Source of the DNA: Streptomyces sp. NA02950
GTDB taxonomy: Bacteria > Actinomycetota > Actinomycetes > Streptomycetales > Streptomycetaceae
DNA length: 64,000 bases
Assembly: GCF_013364155.1 (NCBI RefSeq)
Contig: NZ_CP054916.1
Span: forward strand, 4,957,001 to 5,021,000
Direction: 5' to 3'
The notes beneath the pieces are model-generated. The model had not been told where the DNA came from. It made no database searches and saw only the letters and a list, made by a program, of their open reading frames with translations. Numbering within the stretch: position 1 is the stretch's first letter; the number at the start of each line of letters is the position of its first letter. Both the position numbers and the translations under genes were made by a program. Below, piece by piece: positions 27,497 through 37,255 of this stretch.

Positions 27497-27707
27497 CAGG
27501 GCCTTCCGCGGTGGCTTGTGCCGCTCCGGGCGGCAGACAGGACGCTTGTCGGGTTACCGTTCGAGTGGCGTTGCGGGCTTTTTCCGTTTGACATGGGGGC
27601 GGGAGGTACCGTCACACTCCGCAGCGTCACCGAAGTGGTGGCCGTGTACGCGTTACCCGTGCTGCAGTGCCCGTTCACCGAGGCGTCGACCGGAGAGAAG
27701 AGCGAAG
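27497..27707 (+). promoter_or_regulatory. topA upstream region
   Basis: Non-coding leader of about 210 bases. TTGACA at 27588-27593 could be a -35 box, but the matching -10 17-18 bases later (around TCACAC) is poor. topA promoters in Streptomyces are known to respond to supercoiling, and a poor -10 or unusual spacing would agree with that. Confidence 0.4.
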
Positions 27708-30548
27708 TTGTCCCCGACCACCAGCGAGACCGCGCAGGGCGGCCGCCGACTCGTCATCGTCGAGTCGCCTGCCAAGGCGAAGACGATCAAGGGCTACCTC
27801 GGCCCGGGATACGTGGTCGAGGCCAGCGTCGGGCACATCCGGGACCTGCCGAACGGTGCGGCCGAGGTACCCGACAAGTACACCGGCGAGGTGCGCCGTC
27901 TCGGTGTGGACGTCGAGCATGACTTCCAGCCGGTCTACGTCGTCAACGCGGACAAGAAGAGCCAGGTCAAGAAGCTCAAGGAGCTGCTCGCCGAATCGGA
28001 CGAACTGTTCCTCGCCACCGATGAGGACCGCGAGGGCGAGGCCATCGCCTGGCACCTCCAGGAAGTCCTCAAGCCCAAGGTCCCGGTCCGCCGGATGGTC
28101 TTCCACGAGATCACCCAGGACGCGATCCGCGAGGCCGTGGCCAATCCGCGCGAGCTGAACCAGCGCCTGGTCGACGCCCAGGAGACCCGCCGGATCCTCG
28201 ACCGCCTCTACGGCTACGAGGTCTCGCCGGTCCTGTGGAAGAAGGTCATGCGCGGGCTGTCCGCGGGCCGTGTGCAGTCGGTGGCCACCCGGCTTGTCGT
28301 CGAGCGCGAGCGTGAGCGCATCGCCTTCCGCTCCGCCGAGTACTGGGACCTCACCGGCACCTTCGCCACCGGCCGGACCGGTGACGCCACCGATCCGGGC
28401 ACCTTCGGCGCCCGGCTGAGCACGGTCGACGGCCGCCGGGTCGCCCAGGGCCGTGACTTCACCTCGACCGGGCAGCTCAAGGACGGCGCGAACGTCCTGC
28501 ACCTGGACGAGGAGAACGCCCGCTCCCTGGCCGCGGCCCTCGCCGACACCGCCTTCACGGTGCGGTCCGTCGAGTCCAAGCCGTACCGCCGCTCGCCGTA
28601 CGCCCCGTTCCGCACCACCACCCTCCAGCAGGAGGCCAGCCGGAAGCTGGGCTTCGGTGCCAAGGCCACCATGCAGGTGGCGCAGAAGCTGTACGAGAAC
28701 GGCTTCATCACCTATATGCGTACCGACTCCACCACCCTGTCGGACACGGCGGTGGCGGCGGCGCGGGCGCAGGTCACCCAGCTGTACGGTGCGGACTACC
28801 TGCCGGACAAGCCGCGCTCCTACGCGGGCAAGGTCAAGAACGCCCAGGAGGCGCACGAGGCGATCCGCCCCTCGGGGGACCGTTTCCGCACTCCGGCGGA
28901 GACCGGCCTCACCGGCGACCAGTTCCGGCTCTACGAGCTGATCTGGAAGCGGACCGTCGCCTCCCAGATGAAGGACGCGGTCGGCCAGTCGGTCACCGTC
29001 AAGATCGGCGGCCGGGCGAGCGACGGCCGGGACGCGGAATTCTCCGCCTCCGGCAAGACGATCACCTTCCACGGCTTCATGAAGGCCTACGTGGAGGGCG
29101 CGGACGACCCGAACGCCGAGCTCGACGACCGCGAGCGCCGTCTGCCGCAGGTCGCCGAGGGCGACCGGCTCGCCGCCGAGGAGATCACCGCCGACGGCCA
29201 CGCCACCAAGCCCCCGGCCCGCTACACCGAGGCGTCGCTGGTCAAGGAGCTCGAAGAGCGCGAGATCGGCCGCCCCTCGACCTATGCCTCGATCATCGGC
29301 ACCATCCTCGACCGCGGCTACGTCTTCAAGAAGGGCACCGCGCTGGTGCCGTCCTTCCTGAGCTTCGCCGTGGTGAACCTGCTGGAGAAGCACTTCGGCC
29401 GGCTGGTCGACTACGACTTCACCGCCAAGATGGAGGACGACCTCGACCGCATCGCACGCGGTGAGGCCCAGGCCGTGCCGTGGCTCAAGCGCTTCTACTT
29501 CGGTGAGACCGCCGACGGCCGCGCGGGTGCCGCCGCCGAAGCCGGGAACGGCGACGGCGACCACCTCGGTGGCCTCAAGGAGCTGGTCACCGACCTGGGC
29601 GCGATCGACGCCCGTGAGGTCTCCTCGTTCCCCGTCGGCGACGGCATCGTGCTGCGCGTCGGCCGCTACGGCCCGTATGTGGAGCGCCCCTCGCAGACCG
29701 AGGGCCAGACCGGCCACCGCGCGGACGTCCCCGACGACCTGCCGCCGGACGAGCTGACCGTCGGCTACGCCGAGGAGCTGCTCGCCAAGCCGAGCGGTGA
29801 CTTCGACCTGGGCCCCGACCCGGACACCGGCCGCATGATCGTGGCGAAGGACGGCCGCTACGGCCCGTACGTCACCGAGGTGCTGCCCGAGGGCACCCCG
29901 AAGACCGGCAAGAACGCGGTCAAGCCGCGCACCGCCTCGCTCTTCAAGTCGATGTCCCTGGACACGGTGACCCTGGCGGACGCCCTCAAGCTGATGTCGC
30001 TGCCGCGTGTCGTCGGCGCCGACCCCGAGGGCACCGAGATCACCGCGCAGAACGGCCGCTACGGCCCGTACCTGAAGAAGGGCACGGACTCGCGGTCGCT
30101 CGACAGCGAGGACCAGATCTTCAACATCACCCTCGACGAGGCGCTGGCGATCTACGCCCAGCCCAAGCAGCGCGGCCGGGCCGCCGCCAAGCCGCCGCTG
30201 AAGGAGCTGGGCACCGACCCGGTCAGCGAGAAGCCGGTGGTGGTGAAGGACGGCCGGTTCGGCCCGTACGTCACCGACGGCGAGACCAACGCGACGCTGC
30301 GCCGGGACGACGACGTCGAGACCATCACGCCCGAGCGCGGCTTCGAGCTGCTCGCGGAGAAGCGCGCCAAGGGCCCGGCCAAGAAGGCCGCGAAGAAGAC
30401 CGCCGCGAAGAAGACGGCGGCCAAGAAGACGGCCGCGAAGAAGACCGCCGCCAAGAAGACGGCGGCGAAGAAGACCACCACAACGGCCAAGAAGACCGCC
30501 GCGAAGAAGACCACGGCGGCCAAGAAGTCGGCGGCCAACGCCGAGTAG
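27708..30548 (+). CDS. topA: DNA topoisomerase I with lysine-repeat tail, TTG start
   Basis: Type IA topoisomerase relaxing negative supercoils, 946 residues. The Toprim domain begins RRLVIVESPAKAKTIKGYLG and includes ATDEDREGEAIAWH; the active-site tyrosine lies in GFITYMRTDSTTL. The C-terminal region has four GRYGPY/GRFGPY repeats and no zinc fingers, as in actinobacterial TopA. The last 60 residues are alternating Lys-Lys-Ala/Thr blocks, known in Streptomyces to raise DNA binding and processivity. The start is TTG (SPTTSETAQGG); conserved sequence begins there and GGAGAG lies upstream. The longer frame upstream is rich in Arg/Cys/Trp and unlikely to be coding. Confidence 0.96.
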   Translation: MSPTTSETAQGGRRLVIVESPAKAKTIKGYLGPGYVVEASVGHIRDLPNGAAEVPDKYTGEVRRLGVDVEHDFQPVYVVNADKKSQVKKLKELLAESDELFLATDEDREGEAIAWHLQEVLKPKVPVRRMVFHEITQDAIREAVANPRELNQRLVDAQETRRILDRLYGYEVSPVLWKKVMRGLSAGRVQSVATRLVVERERERIAFRSAEYWDLTGTFATGRTGDATDPGTFGARLSTVDGRRVAQGRDFTSTGQLKDGANVLHLDEENARSLAAALADTAFTVRSVESKPYRRSPYAPFRTTTLQQEASRKLGFGAKATMQVAQKLYENGFITYMRTDSTTLSDTAVAAARAQVTQLYGADYLPDKPRSYAGKVKNAQEAHEAIRPSGDRFRTPAETGLTGDQFRLYELIWKRTVASQMKDAVGQSVTVKIGGRASDGRDAEFSASGKTITFHGFMKAYVEGADDPNAELDDRERRLPQVAEGDRLAAEEITADGHATKPPARYTEASLVKELEEREIGRPSTYASIIGTILDRGYVFKKGTALVPSFLSFAVVNLLEKHFGRLVDYDFTAKMEDDLDRIARGEAQAVPWLKRFYFGETADGRAGAAAEAGNGDGDHLGGLKELVTDLGAIDAREVSSFPVGDGIVLRVGRYGPYVERPSQTEGQTGHRADVPDDLPPDELTVGYAEELLAKPSGDFDLGPDPDTGRMIVAKDGRYGPYVTEVLPEGTPKTGKNAVKPRTASLFKSMSLDTVTLADALKLMSLPRVVGADPEGTEITAQNGRYGPYLKKGTDSRSLDSEDQIFNITLDEALAIYAQPKQRGRAAAKPPLKELGTDPVSEKPVVVKDGRFGPYVTDGETNATLRRDDDVETITPERGFELLAEKRAKGPAKKAAKKTAAKKTAAKKTAAKKTAAKKTAAKKTTTTAKKTAAKKTTAAKKSAANAE
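30369..30534 (+). repeat. Lysine-codon repeat array at the topA 3' end
   Basis: Degenerate tandem units of about 15 bases, each encoding Lys-Lys-Thr/Ala-Ala-Ala, occur about ten times. Codons vary (AAG constant, ACC/ACG and GCC/GCG alternating), so the repeat is kept at protein level. Confidence 0.9.
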
Positions 30549-30626
30549 CCACGGCTCATTTCGCCGCAACCCACGCGCCCCCGCCTGTTTGTTCGGCCGG
30601 GGGCACGTGAATTTACGTGATCCGGA

Positions 30627-30638
30627 TAGGCTTGCGGG
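30627..30638 (+). promoter_or_regulatory. Candidate -10 box and inverted repeat before the Tmk fusion gene
   Basis: TAGGCT at 30627-30632 ends six bases before the ATG, suggesting a leaderless message; no Shine-Dalgarno sequence is present. Just upstream CACGT-6-ACGTG (30604-30619) is an inverted repeat covering the place of a -35 box. Confidence 0.4.
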
Positions 30639-33600
30639 ATGACGCGAGAGCAGCCAACGGACGTGACCACCACATCCGGCGCACTGGCCGCGGACTCCCG
30701 TGAGCGTGCCGTACGGGCCCTGCTGCGCTATCCGCCGCTGCGGCGGCTGTGGAGTGCCCAACTCGTCGGCGGCGCCGGAGACGCGCTCGCCGTGCTGGTG
30801 CTTGTCCTGCTGTCGTTGCAGGCCTCCGTCGCCACGGGCTCCTTCGGCGGCGGCTATCGCGGTGCGGCCCTCGCCGTCGCCGTCGTGCTGGCCGTCCGGC
30901 TCCTGGCGACCGTGCTCTTCGGTGCGGTCCTGCTCGGCCCGGTCTCCTCGCTGCTGGCCCCCTCAGGACCGCTGGACCGCCGCTGGACCATGATCGGCGC
31001 GGATGGGGTGCGGCTGGCCCTGCTGCTCATCGCCCCGCTGTGGATCGAGTGGACCCCGGGCGACGCCGTCGCCTGGCTGCTCATCACCACCTTTGTCGTC
31101 GGCGTCGCCGAGCGCTTCTGGACCGTCGCCAAGGACGACGCTGCCCCCGCGCTGCTCCCGGCCCCGCCCGTCGAGGGCGCGGCCGTGCGCCCGCTGCCCG
31201 ACCACCTCGACGCGCTGCGCAGGCTCTCGCTGCGCACCACCTTCCTGACGCTGCCGCTCGCCGCCGCCGCGCTGCTCGTCGTCACGCTCTTCGCACGGCT
31301 GCTGGGCACCGGCGTGGTGTGGTTCCACGACCACCAGGCCGCGCTGGGCTCGTACGTCGGCGCGGGGCTCTTCGCCGCCTCCGTCTCGATCCTCTACTTC
31401 GTCGAGCTGCCCGCCGCGCAGACGCCCCGCACCCGCTCGCCGCTCGAAGGGCTGCGCCGCCCGCGCGCCGCGTCCGGCAGCGGTGCCGACAAGGGCCGCA
31501 CCGGCGCCGTACCGCTGCTGGTGCTGTCCTGCGCCGGAGTGGCGGCCGCGATCGCCGCGGCCGTCGGCGTCGCCGCGCTCCAGGCCGTGGACCTCGGCGG
31601 TGGCCCGGTCGGCTACTCGCTGCTCGTGCTGGCCCTCAGCGGTGGTCCCGCGCTCGGCATCCGCTGGGCGCCGCATGTGCTCCCGGGGCTGTCCCGGCGC
31701 CGGCTGCTCGCGCTGTCGATCGCGCTGACCGGGCTGGCGCTGCTCGCGGCGGGCCTGGTGCACGACGCCACCACGGTCCTGCTGATCACCCTGATCGCCG
31801 GGCTGTCGGCCGGAATCGCCGCGTACACCGGCCACGCCCTCCTGGACCAGGAGTCCGAGGAGTCCCGCCGGCCCCGGATGACCGAGCATCTGCACGCCGT
31901 CGTCCGCGTCTTCGTCGGGCTCGGCGCGGTCGCCGCCCCGCTGCTCGCCGCCGTCATCGGGCCGCACCGGCTCGGCAGCGGCGACTGGGTCTTCGCCCAC
32001 GGCGGCGCGGCCTTCACGCTGATGCTGGTCGGCGCGCTGCTGCTGCCCGTCGCCGCGCTGGTCCTCGGCCGCACCGACGACCGGCAGGGCGTGCCGCTGC
32101 GGCGCGATCTGCGCGAGGCGCTGCGCGGCGGCGGGGGCGCGGACGAGGCCCCGGCCGCCACCGGCTTCTTCATCGCCGTCGAGGGCGGTGACGGAGCGGG
32201 GAAGTCCACGCAGGTGGAGGCGCTGGCCGAGTGGGTCAGGGCCAAGGGCCACGAGGTGGTGGTCACCCGCGAGCCGGGCGCGACCGCCATCGGCAAGCGG
32301 CTGCGCTCGATCCTGCTCGACGTCTCGTCCGCGGGGATCTCGCACCGCGCGGAGGCGCTGCTGTACGCGGCGGACCGCGCCGAACACGTCGACTCCGTGG
32401 TCCGCCCGGCGCTGGAGCGCGGCGCTGTGGTCATCTCCGACCGCTACATCGACTCGTCCGTCGCCTACCAGGGCGCCGGGCGCGATCTCTCCGCGACCGA
32501 GATCGCCCGGATCTCGCGCTGGGCGACCAACGGCCTGGTGCCGCATCTGACGGTGCTGCTGGACGTCTCGCCGGAGGCCGCGCGCGAGCGCTTCACCGAG
32601 GCCCCGGACCGGCTGGAGTCCGAGCCCGCCGAGTTCCACCAGCGCGTACGGTCCGGATTCCTGGCTCTCGCCGCCGCGGACCCGGCCCGCTACCTCGTCG
32701 TGGACGCCGGGCAGCTGCCCGAGGCGATCACCTCTGTGGTGCGCCACCGCCTGGACCGGATGATGCCGCTGTCCGAGGCGGAGGTGAAGGCCCAGGAGGA
32801 GGCCCGGAAGGCCGCCGAGGAGCAGGCCCGCCGCAAGGCCGAGGAAGAGGCCGCCCGCAAGGCGGAGGAGGAGCGGCTGGAGCGCGAGCGCCAGGAGGCG
32901 CTGGCCAAGGCGCGCGCCGAGGAGGAGGAGCGCAAGCGCCGCGAGCTGGAGGAGGCACGGCAGCGCGAGGCCGAGCGGCAGGCGGAGGCGGCCCGCAAGC
33001 GGGCCGAGGACGCGCGCCGCCGGGCCGAGGAGGACCGCAGGCGTATCGAGGCGGAGGACCGCGCCCGCGCCGCCGAGGAGGAGCGGCGCCGCGTCCAGGC
33101 GGAGGCGGAGGCCCAGCAGCGTGCCGAGACGGAGGCCCGCCGCCTGGACGAGCAGCGCAAGGCGGAGGAGGCGCTGCTGCGGGCGGAGCGGGCCCGGACG
33201 GCGATGGACGCTCCGGGGGCCGACGCGCCGACGGTGGAGACCGAGGCTCCGGCCCGTCCCGACCGTCCGGCGCCGCAGCCGCCCGCGGCACCTCCGGTAC
33301 CGCCCGCGCCCCCGGCCCGTCCGGGCCGGGACGAGGCGGAGAACGCTTCGGGCGGGGCGGGTACGGCGGCCCGGCCCGACGCGACGGAGACCGTTCGGAC
33401 GCCGCGCGTCGACCCGCGGACCACGGCGGCCGACCGGGGCACCCCGCCCCGGGACGCGGACGAGACGGCGGTGCTGCCGCCGGTCCGTCCCCAGCAGGGG
33501 CCGGACGCCGAGGAGACGACCGTCCTTCCTCAGGCGCCCGCCGCGCCGGAGCCGTCGAACGCGGCCGACGAGACGGCCGTGCTGCCGCCCGTCCGGGACG

Positions 33601-33905
33601 AGCGGTCCGGCGATCCGGCGGACCGGGTTCCGCCGTGGATGTTCCGGTCCGAGGAGGGCCAGGGCCACGGGAACGAGCGCACCCGCGAGATGCCCCAGTA
33701 CGGCCACGGTCACGGCCACGGTTATGGCGGGAACGATGCCCAGGGGCGGCAGGGGCAGCCCGAGGACCAGGGCGGGTCGTCGGCTTCGCGCCGTAAGCGC
33801 CGCCGTCCGGAGTGGGCGGAGGAGACCCCGCTGGACGATCTGCCGAGCCTGGCCGACGAACTGCTCGGCCCGCACGACGACGAGGACGGCAGACGGCGCC
33901 GCTGA
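30639..33905 (+). CDS. tmk: Fusion: MFS-like membrane domain + thymidylate kinase + coiled coil
   Basis: A 1088-residue fusion. Residues about 25-490 contain ten to twelve hydrophobic helices in MFS-like order. Residues about 510-705 are a complete thymidylate kinase: P-loop FIAVEGGDGAGKST, DR(Y/H) motif VVISDRYIDSSVAYQGAG, and REPGATAIGKRLR; it makes dTDP from dTMP. Residues about 710-870 are a long uninterrupted Glu/Arg/Lys/Ala coiled coil. The rest is Pro/Glu/Asp-rich and probably disordered, with repeats of DETAVLPPVR. From memory streptomycetes share this fusion, tethering dTMP kinase to the membrane. No transport substrate can be inferred. It lies between topA and holB, in a replication gene block. 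Confidence 0.93.
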   Translation: MTREQPTDVTTTSGALAADSRERAVRALLRYPPLRRLWSAQLVGGAGDALAVLVLVLLSLQASVATGSFGGGYRGAALAVAVVLAVRLLATVLFGAVLLGPVSSLLAPSGPLDRRWTMIGADGVRLALLLIAPLWIEWTPGDAVAWLLITTFVVGVAERFWTVAKDDAAPALLPAPPVEGAAVRPLPDHLDALRRLSLRTTFLTLPLAAAALLVVTLFARLLGTGVVWFHDHQAALGSYVGAGLFAASVSILYFVELPAAQTPRTRSPLEGLRRPRAASGSGADKGRTGAVPLLVLSCAGVAAAIAAAVGVAALQAVDLGGGPVGYSLLVLALSGGPALGIRWAPHVLPGLSRRRLLALSIALTGLALLAAGLVHDATTVLLITLIAGLSAGIAAYTGHALLDQESEESRRPRMTEHLHAVVRVFVGLGAVAAPLLAAVIGPHRLGSGDWVFAHGGAAFTLMLVGALLLPVAALVLGRTDDRQGVPLRRDLREALRGGGGADEAPAATGFFIAVEGGDGAGKSTQVEALAEWVRAKGHEVVVTREPGATAIGKRLRSILLDVSSAGISHRAEALLYAADRAEHVDSVVRPALERGAVVISDRYIDSSVAYQGAGRDLSATEIARISRWATNGLVPHLTVLLDVSPEAARERFTEAPDRLESEPAEFHQRVRSGFLALAAADPARYLVVDAGQLPEAITSVVRHRLDRMMPLSEAEVKAQEEARKAAEEQARRKAEEEAARKAEEERLERERQEALAKARAEEEERKRRELEEARQREAERQAEAARKRAEDARRRAEEDRRRIEAEDRARAAEEERRRVQAEAEAQQRAETEARRLDEQRKAEEALLRAERARTAMDAPGADAPTVETEAPARPDRPAPQPPAAPPVPPAPPARPGRDEAENASGGAGTAARPDATETVRTPRVDPRTTAADRGTPPRDADETAVLPPVRPQQGPDAEETTVLPQAPAAPEPSNAADETAVLPPVRDERSGDPADRVPPWMFRSEEGQGHGNERTREMPQYGHGHGHGYGGNDAQGRQGQPEDQGGSSASRRKRRRPEWAEETPLDDLPSLADELLGPHDDEDGRRRR

Positions 33906-33930
33906 CGGCGGCGGTCCGACCGCTTCGTTC

Positions 33931-33972
33931 GAGAGGCCCATGGGACGGCCGGAGCCGTCCCATGGGCCTCTC
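33931..33972 (+). terminator. Perfect 18-bp hairpin after the Tmk fusion gene
   Basis: GAGAGGCCCATGGGACGG and its exact complement flank CCGGAG. It starts 26 bases after the stop and should end transcription before holB. Confidence 0.85.
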
Positions 33973-34074
33973 GCTCGAGGTCGCTCCGGCCGTGGCTCCG
34001 GGTGGCCGAGGGATCCGGGTGTCCGAGCGGTGGCCCACAATGGGATGGCGTAAGCACAAGGGGCGGAGGCAGCC

Positions 34075-35298
34075 ATGGTGGTGTGGGACGACCTGGTCGG
34101 GCAGGACCGAGTAGCGGCCCAGCTCACGGCTGCCGCGCGCGATGCGGACACCCTGGTCACGGCGCAGGCGGCGGACGGCGCCCCGGCCGCCGAGCCGGGT
34201 GCGTCGTCCAAGATGACCCACGCCTGGCTGTTCACCGGTCCGCCCGGCTCCGGCCGGGCCACCGCCGCGCGCGCCTTCGCCGCCGCCCTCCAGTGCGTCA
34301 GCCCCGACCGGGCCCTGGGCGGCGCCCCGGGCTGCGGTTTCTGCGACGGCTGCCACACCGCCCTGGTCGGCACCCACGCCGATGTGGAGGTGGTGCGCAC
34401 GGATATGCTCACCATCGGCGTCAAGGAGACCCGGGACCTGGTCCGGCGGGCCCAGCTGTCGCCCGCGGGCGGCCGGTGGCAGGTGATCGTCCTGGAGGAT
34501 GCCGACCGGCTCACCGAGGGCGCGGGCAACGTTCTGCTCAAGGCGGTCGAGGAGCCCGCACCGCGCACCGTGTGGCTGCTGTGCGCGCCCTCGCTGGAGG
34601 ACGTGCTGCCCACGATCCGCTCCCGCTGCCGCCTGCTGACCCTCCGTACGCCCCCGGTGGACGCCGTCGCGGACATCCTCGTCCGCCGTGACGGCATCGA
34701 CCCCGAGCGGGCCGCCTCCGTCGCCCGCGCCACCCAGGGCCATATCGACCGCGCCCGCCGTCTGGCCACCGACGAGCGGGCCCGCGCCCGCCGCGCCGCG
34801 GTCCTCAAACTGCCGCTGCGCGTGGACGACGTGGGCGGCTGCCTCAAGGCGGCGCAGGAGCTGATCGACGCGGCGGCCGAGGACGCCAAGCAGGTCGCCG
34901 AGGAGGTCGACGTCAAGGAGACCGAGGAGCTGCGCGCCGCCCTGGGCGCCGCCGCCGGTACGGGCGGACGGCTCCCGCGCGGCACGGCCGGAGCCATGAA
35001 GGAGCTCCAGGACCGTCAGAAGCGCCGGGCCACTCGTACCCAGCGGGACAGCCTCGACCAGGCGCTGACCGACCTCACCGGCTTCTACCGGGATGTGCTG
35101 GCGCTCCAGATGGGCTCCCGGGTCGCGCTGGCCAACACCGACGTGCGGGACGCGCTGGAGCGGGTGGCGTCGGGTTCGAAGGCGGAGCGGACGCTGCGCC
35201 GTATCGAGGCGGTCACGGCGTGCCGCCAGGCGCTGGACCGCAATGTGGCGCCGCTGCTGGCGGTCGAGGCGATGACCATGGCGCTGCGCGCGGGCTGA
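34075..35298 (+). CDS. holB: DNA polymerase III subunit delta prime
   Basis: Clamp-loader subunit, 407 residues, acting at the replication fork. WDDLVGQDRV starts the AAA+ fold; the Walker A FTGPPGSGRATAARAF has Arg instead of Lys, as expected for the non-hydrolysing delta prime. A zinc module GCGFCDGCH follows, then VIVLEDADRLTEGAGNVLLK and the sensor IRSRCRL, which carries the SRC motif. The C-terminal part has a helical collar and a long basic region. The ATG at 34075 begins the conserved region. It follows tmk, the usual actinobacterial pairing. Confidence 0.95.
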   Translation: MVVWDDLVGQDRVAAQLTAAARDADTLVTAQAADGAPAAEPGASSKMTHAWLFTGPPGSGRATAARAFAAALQCVSPDRALGGAPGCGFCDGCHTALVGTHADVEVVRTDMLTIGVKETRDLVRRAQLSPAGGRWQVIVLEDADRLTEGAGNVLLKAVEEPAPRTVWLLCAPSLEDVLPTIRSRCRLLTLRTPPVDAVADILVRRDGIDPERAASVARATQGHIDRARRLATDERARARRAAVLKLPLRVDDVGGCLKAAQELIDAAAEDAKQVAEEVDVKETEELRAALGAAAGTGGRLPRGTAGAMKELQDRQKRRATRTQRDSLDQALTDLTGFYRDVLALQMGSRVALANTDVRDALERVASGSKAERTLRRIEAVTACRQALDRNVAPLLAVEAMTMALRAG

Positions 35299-35500
35299 AC
35301 CGCGAAGCCCGCGTCCGTATCCGCATCCGTGCCGACGTGCGCGCGCCGCGTCACTCGTACGGGTTCAGCGGGACGCGCATGGAGCGTAGTCGAATGGATA
35401 CGCTCCGTTAGGGATCCCGGAATCGGCCGTCATGCACCCCGCGTCGCGTCGGCCGTGGGCGATCCCCGCGCTCCGCGACCGCGAACCGAGGGATCCGCCG

Positions 35501-37033
35501 ATGGACATCAGCCGCCGTACGCTCCGCACGCTCGGCGCCGCGTTCGCGGCCGCCGCCCTGCTGTTCTCCGGCTGCTCCTCCGGTTCCTCGACGAGCGCCG
35601 CCGCGCAGCCGCCGCCCAGCGTCCCGGCCGCCCTCAAGCCGTACTACGAACAGACCCTGCAATGGCGCGGATGCGGCGGCGCGGGCTTCCAGTGCGCCAC
35701 CCTCAGGGCCCCGCTCGACTACGCCCGGCCCGGCGGCCGCGAGCTGAAGCTGGCGGTCTCCCGGAAGAAGGCCACCGGATCCGGTCAGCGGCTGGGCTCA
35801 CTGCTGGTCAACCCGGGCGGCCCCGGCGGCTCAGCGATCGGCTACCTCCAGAGCTACGCCGCGGTCGGCTATCCGGCGCGGGTGCGCGCCCGGTACGACA
35901 TGGTGGCCATGGACCCGCGCGGTGTCGCCGCCAGTGAACCCGTCCGCTGTCTGACCGACCAGCAGATGGACGCCTACACCCAGACCGACCAGACGCCCGA
36001 CGCCCCCGCCGAGCGGGACCGGCTCGTGGCCGCCTTCAAGAAGTTCGCCCGCGGCTGCGCCGACCGCTCCGGCAAGGTCCTCGCCCATGTCTCGACCGTC
36101 GAGGCGGCCCGCGACATGGACCTGCTGCGCGCCGCGCTCGGCGACAACCGGCTCACCTACGTCGGCGCCTCCTACGGCACCTTCCTCGGCGCCACCTACG
36201 CCGATCTCTACCCCTCCCGCGTCGGCCGTCTCGTCCTCGACGGCGCCCTCGACCCGGCGCTGTCCTCCCGCCGGATGAACCTCGACCAGACCACCGGTTT
36301 CGAGACCGCCTTCACCGCCTTCGCCAAGGACTGTGTCCGCCGCGACAACTGCCCCCTCGGCACCCGCTCCGTCGCAAACGCCCGCGACCGCCTCGGCTCC
36401 TTCTTCACCCGCCTGGACTCCCGCCCCGTCGCCACCGGCGGGTCCCGTCGGCTGGGCGAGTCCCTGGCCACCACCGGCGTGATGGCCGCGATGTACGACG
36501 AGAGCGCCTGGCCCCAGCTGCGCACCGCCCTCCGCGCGGCCCTGCGCGGCGAGGGCGGCGGTCTGCTGAACCTCGCCGACCTCTACTACGAGCGCGACGC
36601 CGACGGCTCCTACGCCAACCTCATGTACGCCAACCCCGCCGTCAACTGCCTCGATCTCCCCGCCGCCTTCCGCACCCCGGCCGAGGTGGAGAAGTCCCTC
36701 CCCGCCTTCCGGAAGGCATCTCCCGTCTTCGGCGGGGCCCTGGCCTGGTCGGCCCTGAACTGCGCCTACTGGCCCGTGCCCGCCACCGGCCGGCCCCGTG
36801 CCCTCACCGCCAAGGGCGCGGCTCCCATCGTGGTCGTCGGCACCACCCGCGACCCGGCCACCCCCTACGCCTGGGCCCGCTCCCTCGCCCGCCAGCTCTC
36901 CTCCGCCACCCTGCTCACCTACGAGGGCGACGGGCACACCGCCTACGGCCGAGGCAGCCGCTGCATCGACGACGCGATCAACACCTACCTCGTCTCCGGC
37001 CGCCCTCCCGCCGCCCAGCAGCGCTGCCGCTGA
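35501..37033 (+). CDS. Secreted tripeptidyl aminopeptidase-like S33 peptidase (lipoprotein)
   Basis: A 510-residue exported alpha/beta-hydrolase peptidase. The signal MDISRRTLRTLGAAFAAAAL leads to FSGCSS, a lipobox, so the enzyme is probably lipid-anchored outside. The oxyanion motif VNPGGPGGSA, nucleophile elbow YVGASYGTFLGA (Ser), GTTRDPATPY (Asp) and YEGDGHTAYG (His) form the triad of the Streptomyces Slp/tripeptidyl aminopeptidase family, which trims tripeptides from protein N-termini. ATG at 35501 follows GAGGGATCC and gives a proper signal peptide; 23 codons of open frame lie upstream. It is the last gene before the tRNA. Confidence 0.92.
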   Translation: MDISRRTLRTLGAAFAAAALLFSGCSSGSSTSAAAQPPPSVPAALKPYYEQTLQWRGCGGAGFQCATLRAPLDYARPGGRELKLAVSRKKATGSGQRLGSLLVNPGGPGGSAIGYLQSYAAVGYPARVRARYDMVAMDPRGVAASEPVRCLTDQQMDAYTQTDQTPDAPAERDRLVAAFKKFARGCADRSGKVLAHVSTVEAARDMDLLRAALGDNRLTYVGASYGTFLGATYADLYPSRVGRLVLDGALDPALSSRRMNLDQTTGFETAFTAFAKDCVRRDNCPLGTRSVANARDRLGSFFTRLDSRPVATGGSRRLGESLATTGVMAAMYDESAWPQLRTALRAALRGEGGGLLNLADLYYERDADGSYANLMYANPAVNCLDLPAAFRTPAEVEKSLPAFRKASPVFGGALAWSALNCAYWPVPATGRPRALTAKGAAPIVVVGTTRDPATPYAWARSLARQLSSATLLTYEGDGHTAYGRGSRCIDDAINTYLVSGRPPAAQQRCR

Positions 37034-37140
37034 CCAGCCCGAACACCCCCCGCACCGCCCCCGACCGGCCCCGTACGGAGCACCCCTCGAAACTGTGTAG
37101 ACTTGGCGGCGCTGCTGATGCCAATCTGGCACCGCGGCCT

Positions 37141-37214
37141 GCCGCCTTAGCTCAGTCGGCCAGAGCGACGCACTCGTAATGCGTAGGTCAAGGGTTCGAT
37201 TCCCTTAGGCGGCT
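37141..37214 (+). tRNA. tRNA-Thr (anticodon CGT)
   Basis: A 74-base cloverleaf. GCCGCCT pairs with AGGCGGC to give the acceptor stem, with T as discriminator. The anticodon stem ACGCA/TGCGT encloses CTCGTAA with anticodon CGT (37175-37177), reading ACG. The T-arm GGGTTCGATTCCC is canonical. CCA is not encoded. A TAGACT at 37098-37103 may be the promoter -10 box. The tRNA is followed at once by an intrinsic terminator and then by the accessory island. Confidence 0.97.
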
Positions 37215-37222
37215 CTGAGGTG

Positions 37223-37255
37223 AAACCCCAGGTCAGGCTTCTGACCTGGGGTTTT
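37223..37255 (+). terminator. Intrinsic terminator of the tRNA-Thr transcript
   Basis: AAACCCCAGGTCAG and its complement CTGACCTGGGGTTT flank GCTT and end in TTTT. This is the clearest Rho-independent terminator in the window. Confidence 0.92.

Noticed and set aside
27675..30761. 1028-codon minus-strand open frame
   Set aside because: Antisense to topA; its repetitive Leu/Arg end simply mirrors the lysine-codon array.
30963..34997. 1344-codon minus-strand open frame
   Set aside because: Spans the opposite strand of two well-supported genes and a terminator; low-complexity Arg/Ala/Ser content.
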